The notes below the pieces were generated by a model that had not been told where the DNA came from, did not search any database, and saw only the letters and a program-made list of their open reading frames with translations. The position numbers and the translations under genes are program-made. This document shows, in pieces, positions 53,425-61,897 of a DNA stretch of 64,000 bases (position 1 is the first letter of the stretch; each line of letters begins with the position of its first letter). Source of the DNA: an uncultured Paracoccaceae bacterium (GTDB taxonomy: Bacteria > Pseudomonadota > Alphaproteobacteria > Rhodobacterales > Rhodobacteraceae); NCBI GenBank assembly GCA_937916485.1, contig CALFSV010000094.1, positions 23,005 to 87,004 of the forward strand. The letters are read 5' to 3'.

Positions 53425-53715
53425 TTATTCAGGCAGGCTGACCTCGGGCGTGGACATTCTGTGAAACCAGTCCAGATCGCGCACGGTGATCGCACCCGAG
53501 ATGATGACGCCAGCGATCACGATCCACAGCCCGATCGCCCAGAAGGTCGTGATCCGTGCCTTGCGTCCGATCTGGGCGTCCGACGGGGCCGAGGCGTGGG
53601 TACCGGGCACGACCTCGCCTGCTTCACCCTGGGTTGTCATGCGTAAGGGCAGCACGACAAAAAAGACCATGAACCAGATGACGGCAAAGAGGACGATTGC
53701 AGAGGTGATGCCCAT
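53425..53715 (-). CDS. DUF1467 family membrane protein
   Basis: 96 residues with two membrane helices (3-24 and 57-77). MGITSAIVLFAVIWFMVFFVVLPLRMTTQGEAGEVVPGTHASAP is the family's N-terminal signature. In many alphaproteobacteria this gene sits next to methylmalonyl-CoA epimerase, as here (69 nt away), though a functional link is not known. Confidence 0.9.
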   Translation of the reverse strand: MGITSAIVLFAVIWFMVFFVVLPLRMTTQGEAGEVVPGTHASAPSDAQIGRKARITTFWAIGLWIVIAGVIISGAITVRDLDWFHRMSTPEVSLPE

Positions 53716-53747
53716 GTGACGATCCTTCGGGTCTGTGGAGAGTGTGG

Positions 53748-53782
53748 ACCCTCCGGGGGGAATATTTGGGGCAAGAAAAAGC
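53748..53782 (+). repeat. Dispersed ATATTT element, copy 5
   Basis: ACCCTCCGGGGGGAATATTT followed by GGGGCAAGAAAAAGCG. Matches copy 3 from GGAATATTT to the A-run without change. Located between the methylmalonyl-CoA epimerase stop and the DUF1467 start, on the strand opposite to both. Confidence 0.75.
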
Positions 53783-53784
53783 GA

Positions 53785-54189
53785 TCAGACCTGTTCGAGT
53801 TCGATCAGCGTGCCGGTGAAGTCCTTGGGATGCAGAAAGAGAACCGGCTTGCCATGGGCCCCGATCCTTGGGTCCGCAGGGCCGAGAACCCGCGCGCCCT
53901 TGGCGAGGAGCTGGTCCCGGGCTGCCAGGATGTCCTCAACCTCGTAGCAGATATGATGGATACCGCCCGAAGGGTTCTTGTCCAGAAAGCCCTCGATGGG
54001 GGAGCCTTCGCCCAGCGGGTGCAGCAGTTCGATCTTGGTATTGGGAAGGGTGATGAAGATCACGGTAACGCCATGATCGGGTTCGTCCTGCGGGGCGCCC
54101 ACCGTTGCACCGAGCGTGTCCCGGTACTGTGCTGCCGCTGCGTCGAGATCGGGCACGGCGATGGCCACGTGGTTCAAACGTCCGATCAT
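53785..54189 (-). CDS. mce: Methylmalonyl-CoA epimerase
   Basis: Interconverts (R)- and (S)-methylmalonyl-CoA for the B12 mutase, linking propionyl-CoA to succinyl-CoA. 134 residues of the glyoxalase fold. Starts MIGRLNHVAIAVPDLDAAAAQY with the metal His, continues through KIELLHPLGEGSPI and HHICYEVEDI, and ends FTGTLIELEQV with the last metal Glu. Strong site GGAAGGAG upstream of the ATG. Pathway partner of meaB in this window. Confidence 0.95.
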   Translation of the reverse strand: MIGRLNHVAIAVPDLDAAAAQYRDTLGATVGAPQDEPDHGVTVIFITLPNTKIELLHPLGEGSPIEGFLDKNPSGGIHHICYEVEDILAARDQLLAKGARVLGPADPRIGAHGKPVLFLHPKDFTGTLIELEQV

Positions 54190-54323
54190 GGTGGTCTCCT
54201 TCCGTCGGTCGGCGCCCTTATGTCCCGCCCGGAACCGCCATGCAATGTGCCGCGTTAACGCAGGCTTTACCATCCGGGCCGCAATGTGGCGCAAGTCAGT
54301 TCCCATGACCCGAGGATACCGCG

Positions 54324-55052
54324 ATGGATACACAAGACGGTCTGATGTTGAGCCTGGCCCCGACGGCCGGACGTCCCCTGCTTGGGGTGACGATACTTTT
54401 GGTCGAGGACAGTCGCTTTGCCGCCGAGGGCCTTCGCCAGATGTGCGTTCGATCCGGCGCCCGGATCCGACGGGCCGATTCCCTTGCCAGTGCCCGCAAG
54501 CATCTTAGGGTTTACCGCCCCACAATCGTTCTTGTGGACATGACTTTGCCGGACGGCAGCGGATCACAGTTGATCTTGGAAATGGCAGGCAGCCTTCCCC
54601 GGATCGAAGCGATACTTGCCATCAGTGGCGACCCCGGCGCGCGGGACCCTGCCCTTGCAGCCGGCGCAGACGGTTTCCTGGTCAAGCCAGTGGCCCGGCT
54701 TTCCACCTTCCAATCCCTGATTCTGGCGCACCTGCCAAAGGAACGGCAACCACTTGGCCCGCGTCCACTCTCGGATGAGCGGATCGCACCGGACCTTGTC
54801 GCCTATCGCGACGACCTGAACCACGCGGCGCATCTTTTGGAGCCGGGGCGTCGACCAGCCGATGTAGACTACCTCACACAGTTTCTCGGGGGGGTCGCCC
54901 GTTCGGCGGGTGACACGGCGTTGGGCGAGGCGGTTATGGCCCTGGCCGCCAGCGGTGCGACTGGTGTGCCCCCTCAAGGGGCGATTGATGTCGTCGCCGC
55001 ACTTGTCCGATCCAGGATCGCGGCCCCCGCGGATTTCCTGGGGTCGCTGTGA
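54324..55052 (+). CDS. Response regulator with receiver domain and helical C-terminal domain
   Basis: 242 residues. The N-terminal receiver (about 20-135) has the acidic pocket VEDSR, the phospho-acceptor aspartate in LVDMTLPDGSG (about residue 73) and the switch lysine in GFLVKPVA. The rest (about 150-242) is helical with no DNA-binding motif; DLNHAAHLLEPG faintly recalls a phosphotransfer (Hpt) domain and may be an output or dimerisation part. No kinase is nearby. Confidence 0.82.
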   Translation: MDTQDGLMLSLAPTAGRPLLGVTILLVEDSRFAAEGLRQMCVRSGARIRRADSLASARKHLRVYRPTIVLVDMTLPDGSGSQLILEMAGSLPRIEAILAISGDPGARDPALAAGADGFLVKPVARLSTFQSLILAHLPKERQPLGPRPLSDERIAPDLVAYRDDLNHAAHLLEPGRRPADVDYLTQFLGGVARSAGDTALGEAVMALAASGATGVPPQGAIDVVAALVRSRIAAPADFLGSL

Positions 55053-55292
55053 CCGGTCTCAACGGGGCTGACCTCACGGGCATTCCGGCGGCTGGTGGCT
55101 ACTGGAGCCCCGGTGTCCGGTTGGCGCCGCAGCATTTGTCCAGCCTGCAACTTATGCAATGCCCATCTTCCGCAAGGGCAAAAGCGAAGACGACCTTGTC
55201 AGGATGGTCCATCTGATCTGCACCAGACCAGGCGTCGTCTGTCGGATTTTCCGATCTTGTCACAAGCGCTGTCATTGGTCGTCGCGGGGCAG
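55053..55292. other. 240-bp region with a short coding-like relic
   Basis: Between the response regulator and the end of the mct operon. A frame from the ATG at 55157 begins MPIFRKGKSEDDLVRMVHLI, which looks like protein, but after about 20 codons it degrades to a Cys/Arg-rich tail and stops at 55294. No ribosome site. It may be the 5' remnant of a lost gene. No convincing terminator is visible for the mct operon. Confidence 0.3.
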
Positions 55293-56534
55293 CTAGGCCG
55301 CTGGTTTAATGGCCTTGCGGGCGTGGTTCGCGACGATGCCCCTGTCAAACAAGTTGGCGATTTCTGTGTCATCAAGACCGGCAACCTCGCTGAGGATTTC
55401 TTCGGTGTGGGCGCCCAGAATGGGGGCCTCGCGAGGTGGCGTTCGATCGAGGGCAGAAAAGCTTGCGGCATGGCCCGGAACCGGAAAGCTGCCAAGGTCC
55501 TGCTGCGCAAGTTCTGTAAAAAGCGGGTTCGCGGGACTGAGGTCGAGGTCCTGCGTTACCGCCTCTTTCATGGTCCGGAATTCGGACCAGGTCAGCTTGG
55601 CTTCATCAAACATGGGACCAATAACGCCGGCTGGTCGGGCTGCGAACCAAGGCTTGAGAACCTCTGTAATCTCCTTGCGCAGTTCCCACCGCACGCCTTC
55701 ATCAGAAAGATCGCGTCCAGTCCGGCGCTCCAAAGCGGCCATCTTTGCCCCGGTTTCTGTGGTTTTGACCAATCCGGACCATTGCCGGTTTGTCAGCCCG
55801 ATCACCATGACGCGGCGCCCATCGGCGCAGAGAAAATCCTGCCCGTAGGCCCCATAAAGGGCGTTGCCGGATTTCGCGCGCGGGGTCTCGTTTAGCAGCG
55901 CATCACCGATCATGCCAAGGTGACCGAGGGTCGCGGCCGCAACGTCCTTCAGGCTGAGCGTGACGTCCTGCCCCATGCCCTTGCGCAGACGGTGCCGTTC
56001 AGCGGCCAGAACAGACGAAACGCAAACGTGTCCGGCGATCAGGTCCCAGGCGGGCAAGGCGCTTGCGATTGGATCAACATGGCCCTCAGGACCAGTGATG
56101 TCAGGGATGCCAAGCGCGGGATTGACCGTATAGTCGACTTGCGGGCGGCCGTGGCGGTCCCCTAGTAAGGACACCATGATCAGATCATTGCGGTGATGGC
56201 TGAGCGTTTGATAGTCCAACCAGCCACGCACCGCCAAGTTGGTCAGAAAGACCCCTCCAACCTCGCCCGGCGCGGTGATCGTGCGGGTCACCAGATCACG
56301 TCCTTCGGGGTGGGTCATGTCCACGGCGATCGATCGCTTGCCCTTGTTCAGGCCCGCCCAAAACAGGCTGCGCCCGGACGGGGCCAAAGGCCAGCGCCCG
56401 GCATCGAGCCCTCCTTCGAGACGGTCAAAGCGGATTACATCCGCCCCCATTTGCGCCAGCGTCATGCCCGCGAGTGGCACAGCCACGAAGGCCGAATTTT
56501 CGACGACCCTAAGCCCATCCAGAATTCCGGCCAT
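55293..56534 (-). CDS. mct: Mesaconyl-CoA C1-C4 isomerase (2-methylfumaryl-CoA isomerase), CoA-transferase family III
   Basis: Family III (CaiB/BaiF) CoA-transferase of 413 residues that, in the 3-hydroxypropionate bi-cycle, moves CoA inside mesaconate from C1 to C4. The N-terminus GILDGLRVVENSAFVAVPLAGMTLAQMGADVIRFD followed by LFWAGLNKGKRSIAVD fits, from memory, the Chloroflexus Mct pattern far better than generic CaiB. Later motifs include VDYTVNPALGIPDITGP and LKDVAAATLGHLGMIGD. The catalytic aspartate should lie in the WDLIAGH/LKD region. Last gene of the operon, 1 nt after meh. An itaconate-type CoA transferase is the main alternative. Confidence 0.82.
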   Translation of the reverse strand: MAGILDGLRVVENSAFVAVPLAGMTLAQMGADVIRFDRLEGGLDAGRWPLAPSGRSLFWAGLNKGKRSIAVDMTHPEGRDLVTRTITAPGEVGGVFLTNLAVRGWLDYQTLSHHRNDLIMVSLLGDRHGRPQVDYTVNPALGIPDITGPEGHVDPIASALPAWDLIAGHVCVSSVLAAERHRLRKGMGQDVTLSLKDVAAATLGHLGMIGDALLNETPRAKSGNALYGAYGQDFLCADGRRVMVIGLTNRQWSGLVKTTETGAKMAALERRTGRDLSDEGVRWELRKEITEVLKPWFAARPAGVIGPMFDEAKLTWSEFRTMKEAVTQDLDLSPANPLFTELAQQDLGSFPVPGHAASFSALDRTPPREAPILGAHTEEILSEVAGLDDTEIANLFDRGIVANHARKAIKPAA

Positions 56535-56535
56535 A

Positions 56536-57405
56536 TCAGTTCTCCCAATCCGCAGTTGCCTTCATGCCCATGTGTCCGGCGACGGCGACAGTGCACATCT
56601 CGAGGCCGCCCGCTTCGGTCGTCGTGGCACGCAGGTGCATGTCGCTGTCATGAAACATCGGATGTACCCCGCGAAAACTGAACCGATCGGGCCTGCGCCC
56701 TTTCCAGGCAGCGGCCTCGGCCATCAGCAGGTTTGCTTGCAACGGGCCGTGCACAACAAGACCCGGATAGCGTTCGACGTCCTGCGCATAGGGCAGGTCA
56801 TAGTGAATGCGATGCGCGTTGAACGTGATCGCGGAATACCGGAACAGGAGCGCGGTCGAAACTGGTTGCGCCACATCAAAGGCCAGGCCACCGATAGGGC
56901 CAGCTATCTTGGGTGGGGGCGTGAACTGGGGCGCGATGGGCAGGTAGACGATGGATTGCGTCTCTGTGATCGCCAGGCCTCTCGCGGTGTGCAGCGCATG
57001 TTCAACCACTACAAAGACTATTCCTCCGGTCGAGCCGACCTTTTCATCGACCGCCGTGATGGTCGAGCGTTTCTCGATCTCTTCGCCGACGCGCAGATCG
57101 TCAAGAAATGTCAAACGGCCACTGGCCCACATCCGCCGTTCATAGGGAACAGGAGGAAGAAAACCGCCCAGCGCCGGGTGGCCGTCAGGGGCCAGCGCGT
57201 CCATGCCAACCGCGGGCGGAAAAGCATACCAATGCCAAAGCGCGGGCATGACTTCGCCTTCTTGCGGGCAGGCCAGACCGGGTCGAGCAAGTGTTGCATG
57301 AACGGTCTGGGCGACAGTCGGCGCTAAGAAACCGCGCTGGCTTTCGCTCCGCCCAATCCAGCCCGACAGATCCACGCCGTCCGACACTCCAGAATCTGAC
57401 ATCAT
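56536..57405 (-). CDS. meh: Mesaconyl-C4-CoA hydratase (3-methylfumaryl-CoA hydratase), HTD2 type
   Basis: Double hot-dog hydratase of about 289 residues. It would hydrate mesaconyl-C4-CoA to (S)-citramalyl-CoA. The N-terminal half has the FAS1-like dehydratase order LWHWYAFPP, DGHPALGGFLPPVPYERRMWASG. The second half holds the active-site pattern FRYSAITFNAHRIHYDLPYA, with catalytic Asn/His/Asp-type residues, then YPGLVVHGPLQANLL. Start uncertain: the ATG pair at 57405/57402 or an ATG at 57435, since neither has a strong ribosome site. Next to mct, as in Chloroflexus. Confidence 0.82.
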   Translation of the reverse strand: MMSDSGVSDGVDLSGWIGRSESQRGFLAPTVAQTVHATLARPGLACPQEGEVMPALWHWYAFPPAVGMDALAPDGHPALGGFLPPVPYERRMWASGRLTFLDDLRVGEEIEKRSTITAVDEKVGSTGGIVFVVVEHALHTARGLAITETQSIVYLPIAPQFTPPPKIAGPIGGLAFDVAQPVSTALLFRYSAITFNAHRIHYDLPYAQDVERYPGLVVHGPLQANLLMAEAAAWKGRRPDRFSFRGVHPMFHDSDMHLRATTTEAGGLEMCTVAVAGHMGMKATADWEN

Positions 57406-57442
57406 GGAAAGGCCTGTACCAGAACTGCCATGCATCGGCCCG

Positions 57443-58342
57443 TCACGCAGCTTTGGACGTTTGCGAGAGCATGCGCGCGACGGTGTCACCCATGGCAGAC
57501 GGGTTCGGAGCCACGTCGATACCGCAGGCGCTGAGCAAGGCTACCTTTTCCTGCGCACTTTCGCCAAAGGCCGAGATGATCGCCCCGGCATGGCCCATCT
57601 GGCGGCCTTTGGGGGCAGCAAGCCCGGCGATATAGGCCGCAACTGGCTTGGTCATGTGATCGCGGGCAAAGACGGCGGCTTCGGCCTCTTGCGGTCCGCC
57701 GATCTCGCCGATCATCATGACTGCATCGGTTTCGGGATCCGCTTCGAACAGCTCGAGAATATCGCGGAAGGACGAACCGTTGATGGGATCGCCGCCAATC
57801 CCGATCGACGACGAGACACCGATCCCAAGGGACTGCATCTGCGAGGCGGCCTCGTACCCCAATGTGCCCGAGCGGCCGACGATGCCGACCCGTCCCGGGA
57901 TGTAGATGTGCGGCGGCATGATACCCATAAAGCCCTTGCCCGGACTGATGATGCCCGCGCAGTTCGGCCCGATCAGGCGCATCTTGCGCTCCCGCGGGAA
58001 CCGGCGCAGGAAACGCTTGACCCGCATCATATCCTGCGCCGGGATCCCGTCGGTGACACAGACGGCAGTGCGGATGCCGGCCTCTGCCGCCTCCATCATC
58101 GCGTCTGCGGCCCCGGCGGGTGGGACAAACAGCAGGCTTGCCTCAGCTCCGGTCTCAGCGACAGCTTCGCGCATGGTGTTGAACACAGGGCGGTTGAGGA
58201 CGGTGCTCCCGCCCTTCCCTGGCGTGACGCCGGCCACAACCTTGGTGCCGTATTCGATCATTTCCTGTGCGTGGAACTGTCCAATCCGGCCCGACAGGCC
58301 CTGAACGACAACGCGGGTCTCTTCGGTGATAAGAATGGCCAT
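57443..58342 (-). CDS. mtkB: Malate-CoA ligase, alpha (ADP-forming) subunit
   Basis: SucD-type subunit, 299 residues, with a CoA-binding Rossmann domain (VVVQGLSGRIGQFHAQEMIEYG) and the active-site histidine that is transiently phosphorylated (GRQMGHAGAIIS). The start has TAGGAGG upstream. It sits between mtkA and meh, in an operon with malyl-CoA lyase, which favours malate thiokinase over the TCA-cycle succinyl-CoA synthetase. The two cannot be separated by motifs alone; itaconate or citramalate activation is also conceivable. Confidence 0.85.
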   Translation of the reverse strand: MAILITEETRVVVQGLSGRIGQFHAQEMIEYGTKVVAGVTPGKGGSTVLNRPVFNTMREAVAETGAEASLLFVPPAGAADAMMEAAEAGIRTAVCVTDGIPAQDMMRVKRFLRRFPRERKMRLIGPNCAGIISPGKGFMGIMPPHIYIPGRVGIVGRSGTLGYEAASQMQSLGIGVSSSIGIGGDPINGSSFRDILELFEADPETDAVMMIGEIGGPQEAEAAVFARDHMTKPVAAYIAGLAAPKGRQMGHAGAIISAFGESAQEKVALLSACGIDVAPNPSAMGDTVARMLSQTSKAA

Positions 58343-58352
58343 GATCTGCCTC

Positions 58353-59531
58353 CTACTCTGCTGCGATGGCGGGTGGACGGGCGCCGACGGCGGCCTCGGC
58401 CGCTTGTGCAAGCGTATCGGCGCTGATGATCGGCAAGCCGCTTTCCTTGATCAGCTTGCGTCCCGCTTCGACATTCGTGCCGGACAGGCGCACGACGACG
58501 GGGATCTTGATCCCGACCTCCTTGAAGGCCTGGATGACGCCATTCGCGATCCAGTCGCAGCGATTTATGCCCGCGAAGATGTTCACAAGGATCACGCTGA
58601 CATTGCAATCAGACAAGACTGTACGGAAGGCTTGGCACACCCGTTCAGGGCTGGCACCCCCGCCGATGTCGAGGAAGTTTGCAGGCTCGCCCCCGGCAAG
58701 CTGGATCATGTCCATCGAGGCCATGGCAAGCCCGGCGCCATTGATGATGCAGCCGATATCGCCATCTAGCCCGACATAGGCCAGACCATGATTGGCGGCA
58801 AAGCTTTCGCGGGGATCTTCCTGTCCCGGATCGCGCAGGGCCGCGACCGTGGGCCTGCGAAACAGCGCGTTGGTATCAAAGGACATCTTGGCATCAAGGG
58901 CCACCAATGAACCGTCCTCGCAAACCACCAGAGGATTGATTTCAACCATCATCGCGTCAAGATCGCGGTAGGCGCGATAACAGGCCTTGAGGACCGTCAC
59001 CATCTGGCCGATCTGTTTGCCCTCAAGGCCCAGCCCGAACGCCAACTCGCGAGCCTGATACTCGGCCAGACCTGCGGCGGGGTCGATGACCATGCGGATC
59101 AGGCTGTCGGGGTCATTCTCGGCGAGGTCTTCGATCTCCATCCCGCCATGACCGGATGCCACGATCATGATACGCTCGGTCTTGCGATCCAGAACAAAGC
59201 CCAAATACAGCTCGCGCGCGATCTGCGAGGCCTCTTCGACCCAAAGGCGATCGACCCGCTTGCCTTGCGCAGTTGTCTGCTTGGTGACGATCGAGGTCCC
59301 TAGCAGCTTTGCTGCATAGTCGCGCACCTCCGCGTCGCCGTTACACAGTTTGACGCCGCCCGCCTCGCCCCGGCCGCCTGAATGGACCTGAGCCTTGACC
59401 ACGCAGCGCCCGCCGCCCAGTTCGCGGCAGCGAAAGGCAGCCTGCTCTGGTGAGAAGGCAAGCCCGCCGGTCGGCACAGGGACACCGAATGCCGCAAGAA
59501 TCTCCTTGGCTTGATGTTCGTGAATATCCAC
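58353..59531 (-). CDS. mtkA: Malate-CoA ligase, beta subunit
   Basis: SucC-type subunit, 392 residues, with an ATP-grasp domain ([15 protein letters not shown] binds phosphate) and the C-terminal CoA-ligase domain ([34 protein letters not shown]). GTG start with GGGAGGA 7 nt upstream. 10 nt before mtkB. With MtkB it makes malyl-CoA from malate, CoA and ATP, the substrate of the upstream-encoded malyl-CoA lyase. Confidence 0.87.
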   Translation of the reverse strand: MDIHEHQAKEILAAFGVPVPTGGLAFSPEQAAFRCRELGGGRCVVKAQVHSGGRGEAGGVKLCNGDAEVRDYAAKLLGTSIVTKQTTAQGKRVDRLWVEEASQIARELYLGFVLDRKTERIMIVASGHGGMEIEDLAENDPDSLIRMVIDPAAGLAEYQARELAFGLGLEGKQIGQMVTVLKACYRAYRDLDAMMVEINPLVVCEDGSLVALDAKMSFDTNALFRRPTVAALRDPGQEDPRESFAANHGLAYVGLDGDIGCIINGAGLAMASMDMIQLAGGEPANFLDIGGGASPERVCQAFRTVLSDCNVSVILVNIFAGINRCDWIANGVIQAFKEVGIKIPVVVRLSGTNVEAGRKLIKESGLPIISADTLAQAAEAAVGARPPAIAAE

Positions 59532-59553
59532 GGCTTATCCTCCCATTTTACGC

Positions 59554-60507
59554 CTATGCGGCGGTGGTCGCTTTGGCGGCGATAGCGTTGGCTGCGTCGA
59601 TGACATTACGGGCCATTTTTTCGCTGGCCGCATCGATCATTTTGCCGTCGAGGCTGGCAGCCCCTTTGCCGGCCGCCTCGGCGATGCGCAGTTCTTCAAT
59701 GATCCGATGAGCCTTGTTCACCTCGGCTTCGGGCGGGCTGAAGACGTCGTTGGCCATTGCAATCTGGCTGGGATGGATCGCCCATTTGCCTTCACAGCCC
59801 AGGGCCGCGGCGCGGCGCGCGCCGGCCAAGTAACCTTCTGGATCACTGAAGTCACCGAAGGGGCCATCAATGGCGCGCAAACCGTAGGCGCGGCAGGCGA
59901 TCACCATCCGCGTGAGCGACGCATGCCATTGGTCACCGGGGTAATCGGGATTGAGCCCGCCGATATTGGTCGTCCGCGCCCGCATGCTGGCGGCATAATC
60001 GGCCACACCGAAATGTAACGCCTCCAGACGGCCGCCGAACTGCGCGATCGCTTCTACATTGGCCATGCCTAGGGCCGTCTCGATCAGCGCCTCTAGGCCG
60101 ACGCGAGTGGTCAGTCCGCATCCCTGCTCGGCCTGATTAACCATCGCCTCGACCATATATAGGTCTGCAGGCACGCCCACTTTTGGCACCAGAAGGGTGT
60201 GCACGCGGTCGCCCGCCTGCTCCATGATGTCGACCACGTCGCGGTACATGTAGTGGGTGTCGAGTCCGTTGATCCGAACCGACACGGTCTTGCCTTTGCC
60301 GGCCCAGTCAATGTCGTTCAACGCCTGGATCGCGTTCTTGCGGGCCTGAACCTTCTCAGGTGGGGCGACCGCATCTTCGAGGTCCAGAAATACAAAATCC
60401 GCGGGGCTCTCGGCCGCCTTGTCGATCATCGTCGGGTTTGAAGCGGGAACGGCAAGTTCGGATCGCTGAAGGCGCTGCTTCCGCAGGGGGTGTAGGGTAT
60501 GGGACAT
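59554..60507 (-). CDS. mcl: Malyl-CoA / beta-methylmalyl-CoA lyase
   Basis: CitE-like aldolase-type lyase, 317 residues, matching the alphaproteobacterial malyl-CoA lyases. Motifs: SELAVPASNPTMIDKA at the N-terminus, FLDLEDAVAPPEK (metal Glu/Asp), VRINGLDTHYMYRD, LEALIETALGMAN and the C-terminal lid KWAIHPSQIAMANDVFSP. Cleaves malyl-CoA to acetyl-CoA and glyoxylate; relatives also take methylmalyl-CoA (propionyl-CoA plus glyoxylate) and, in Chloroflexus, citramalyl-CoA. That breadth fits the mct and meh genes downstream. GGAGA upstream of the ATG. Confidence 0.92.
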   Translation of the reverse strand: MSHTLHPLRKQRLQRSELAVPASNPTMIDKAAESPADFVFLDLEDAVAPPEKVQARKNAIQALNDIDWAGKGKTVSVRINGLDTHYMYRDVVDIMEQAGDRVHTLLVPKVGVPADLYMVEAMVNQAEQGCGLTTRVGLEALIETALGMANVEAIAQFGGRLEALHFGVADYAASMRARTTNIGGLNPDYPGDQWHASLTRMVIACRAYGLRAIDGPFGDFSDPEGYLAGARRAAALGCEGKWAIHPSQIAMANDVFSPPEAEVNKAHRIIEELRIAEAAGKGAASLDGKMIDAASEKMARNVIDAANAIAAKATTAA

Positions 60508-60553
60508 AATGGTCTCCGTCAGAAGGTGTTGTGTTCAGCGCCAAAGGACGCGT

Positions 60554-61759
60554 CTATTCAGCCGCGACAGGGAACACGGTCCCGGGGGCATTCGCGGCAT
60601 CGGCAAACCAGGCCTGCGCGGCGCCCACCCCGGCCCCCAATTGCATCGGCACGCCCGCGCGAAAGAGCGCCATTTCGGCAATCGACAGCGCCGTCAGGCA
60701 CATGCCCTCGTTGAGGTCGCCAAGATGCCCGATGCGAAAGACCTTGCCGGCCAAAGGCCCCAACCCGCTGCCAAACGAGGCGTTGTAATCCTCGTAGGCG
60801 ATGCGCAGCACTTGGCGCGCATCGATATCATCGGGGACGCGAACGGCCGAAACCGTATCGGAGTAGAGCGAGGGGCGTTCCGCCACCAGAGACAGCCCCC
60901 AGGCGGAAACACCTCGCCGCACACCTTCGGCGAGTCGGTGGTGGCGAGCAATCACAGTGTCGAGGCCTTCAGCCTCGATTCGGTCAAGGGACTTGCGCAA
61001 ACCGTGAAGTAATTGGGTCGGCGGCGTGTAGGGGAAGTACCCATCCGCATTCATCTTGAGCATGTCGGCGAATTCAAAATAGGCGCGCCGCATCGTGGCC
61101 GTCTTGGACGCCTCCAACGCCTTTTCGCTGACACCCAGAATGCCTAACCCGGCGGGCAACATCAGACCCTTTTGACTGCCGGTGACGACAAGGTCGACAC
61201 CCCAGGCCCCCATCTGAAAGTCGAGGGACCCGACCGAGGAAACGCCATCGACAAAGAGAAGCGCGTCGTGAAAGTTTTCGTCGAGCACCCTGCGCACGGC
61301 AGCCACGTCCGAGGCCACACCTGTTGCCGTCTCGTTGTGGGTCACAAAAACGGCCTTAATCTCATCTTTGCAGTCGTTGGCCAAACGCGCCGAGAATTCG
61401 TTGACGGGAACACCTGCCCCCCAAGCCGCGTCGATCACCTCAACGTTCAGTCCCAACCGTTGGGCCATCTCGACCCAAAGCGATGAAAACTGGCCGTAGC
61501 GGGCCATTAATACCTTGTCGCCGGGATTCAGCGTGTTGGTGATTGCGGCCTCCCAAGCGCCAGAGCCTGAACCGGGAAAGAACATCACCGTTCCAGTTTC
61601 GCAGCGCAGGACGGACTTCATGCCTTCGAACAGGCCAAGGGTCAGGTCACCGAAGTCGGGGGCACGCATGTCCTGCATGGGCACATTCATCGCTTGACGC
61701 ACGACCTCGGGCACATTGGTCGGGCCGGGGATAAAGAGATGTGAAAGTCCTGTTCGCAA
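60554..61759 (-). CDS. sgaA: Serine-glyoxylate aminotransferase
   Basis: Class V PLP aminotransferase, 401 residues. It moves the amino group of serine to glyoxylate, giving hydroxypyruvate and glycine. PGPTNVPEVVRQAMN is the N-terminal signature, PGSGSGAWEAAITN the cofactor loop, VTGSQKGLMLPAGLG carries the Schiff-base lysine. Start set at a TTG with a perfect AGGAGG 8 nt upstream; an earlier TTG gives 13 extra residues. First gene of the operon. Aspartate-glyoxylate aminotransferase (BhcA) is a close alternative, but the other bhc genes are absent. Confidence 0.87.
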   Translation of the reverse strand: MRTGLSHLFIPGPTNVPEVVRQAMNVPMQDMRAPDFGDLTLGLFEGMKSVLRCETGTVMFFPGSGSGAWEAAITNTLNPGDKVLMARYGQFSSLWVEMAQRLGLNVEVIDAAWGAGVPVNEFSARLANDCKDEIKAVFVTHNETATGVASDVAAVRRVLDENFHDALLFVDGVSSVGSLDFQMGAWGVDLVVTGSQKGLMLPAGLGILGVSEKALEASKTATMRRAYFEFADMLKMNADGYFPYTPPTQLLHGLRKSLDRIEAEGLDTVIARHHRLAEGVRRGVSAWGLSLVAERPSLYSDTVSAVRVPDDIDARQVLRIAYEDYNASFGSGLGPLAGKVFRIGHLGDLNEGMCLTALSIAEMALFRAGVPMQLGAGVGAAQAWFADAANAPGTVFPVAAE

Positions 61760-61882
61760 AGCGGTGTCCTCCTGGGTTGGCACCTGCCTAACGCTCAAAC
61801 TTGCAATGCTGCAAAAGCAACCGGGTCCTGCTGTGAATGCAAATATTCACAGAATATCTAACTTGTAAAAATGTGAAATTTT
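61760..61882. promoter_or_regulatory. Divergent control region between sgaA and the ScfR regulator
   Basis: 123-bp AT-rich region holding both promoters. Contains TTGCAA and TGCAAAA boxes at 61801-61816, an 8-bp inverted repeat at 61831-61852, and a -35-like TTGTAA at 61863. ScfR-family regulators such as PccR are, as I recall, reported to bind repeated TTTGCAAA motifs, which the TGCAA boxes resemble, although spacing differs. Confidence 0.5.
61831..61852. promoter_or_regulatory. Operator-like inverted repeat
   Basis: Perfect 8-bp arms CTGTGAAT/ATTCACAG separated by GCAAAT. The longest clean palindrome in the divergent gap, centred about 80 nt from sgaA and 55 nt from the regulator start, so it is a good candidate for the regulator's binding site. 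Confidence 0.6.
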
Positions 61883-61895
61883 ATGTATCATACAT
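61863..61895 (+). promoter_or_regulatory. Promoter candidate of the ScfR gene, with a palindrome at the start
   Basis: TTGTAA at 61863-61868 and TATCAT at 61887-61892 with 18-nt spacing. A 13-bp palindrome ATGTAT-C-ATACAT covers 61883-61895, ending 2 nt before the preferred ATG. If this is the promoter, transcription would begin near the ATG at 61898, giving a leaderless message. Confidence 0.35.
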
Positions 61896-61897
61896 CC

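Noticed and set aside
57443..59531. Interpretation of mtkAB as the TCA-cycle succinyl-CoA synthetase
   Set aside because: No TCA genes (mdh, sucAB) adjoin; the pair lies between malyl-CoA lyase and mesaconyl-C4-CoA hydratase. Kept as an alternative in the gene entries.
60554..61759. Interpretation of the aminotransferase as BhcA of the beta-hydroxyaspartate cycle
   Set aside because: The aldolase, dehydratase and iminosuccinate reductase genes of that cycle are not here, and the neighbours are serine-cycle enzymes. Not fully excluded by sequence.
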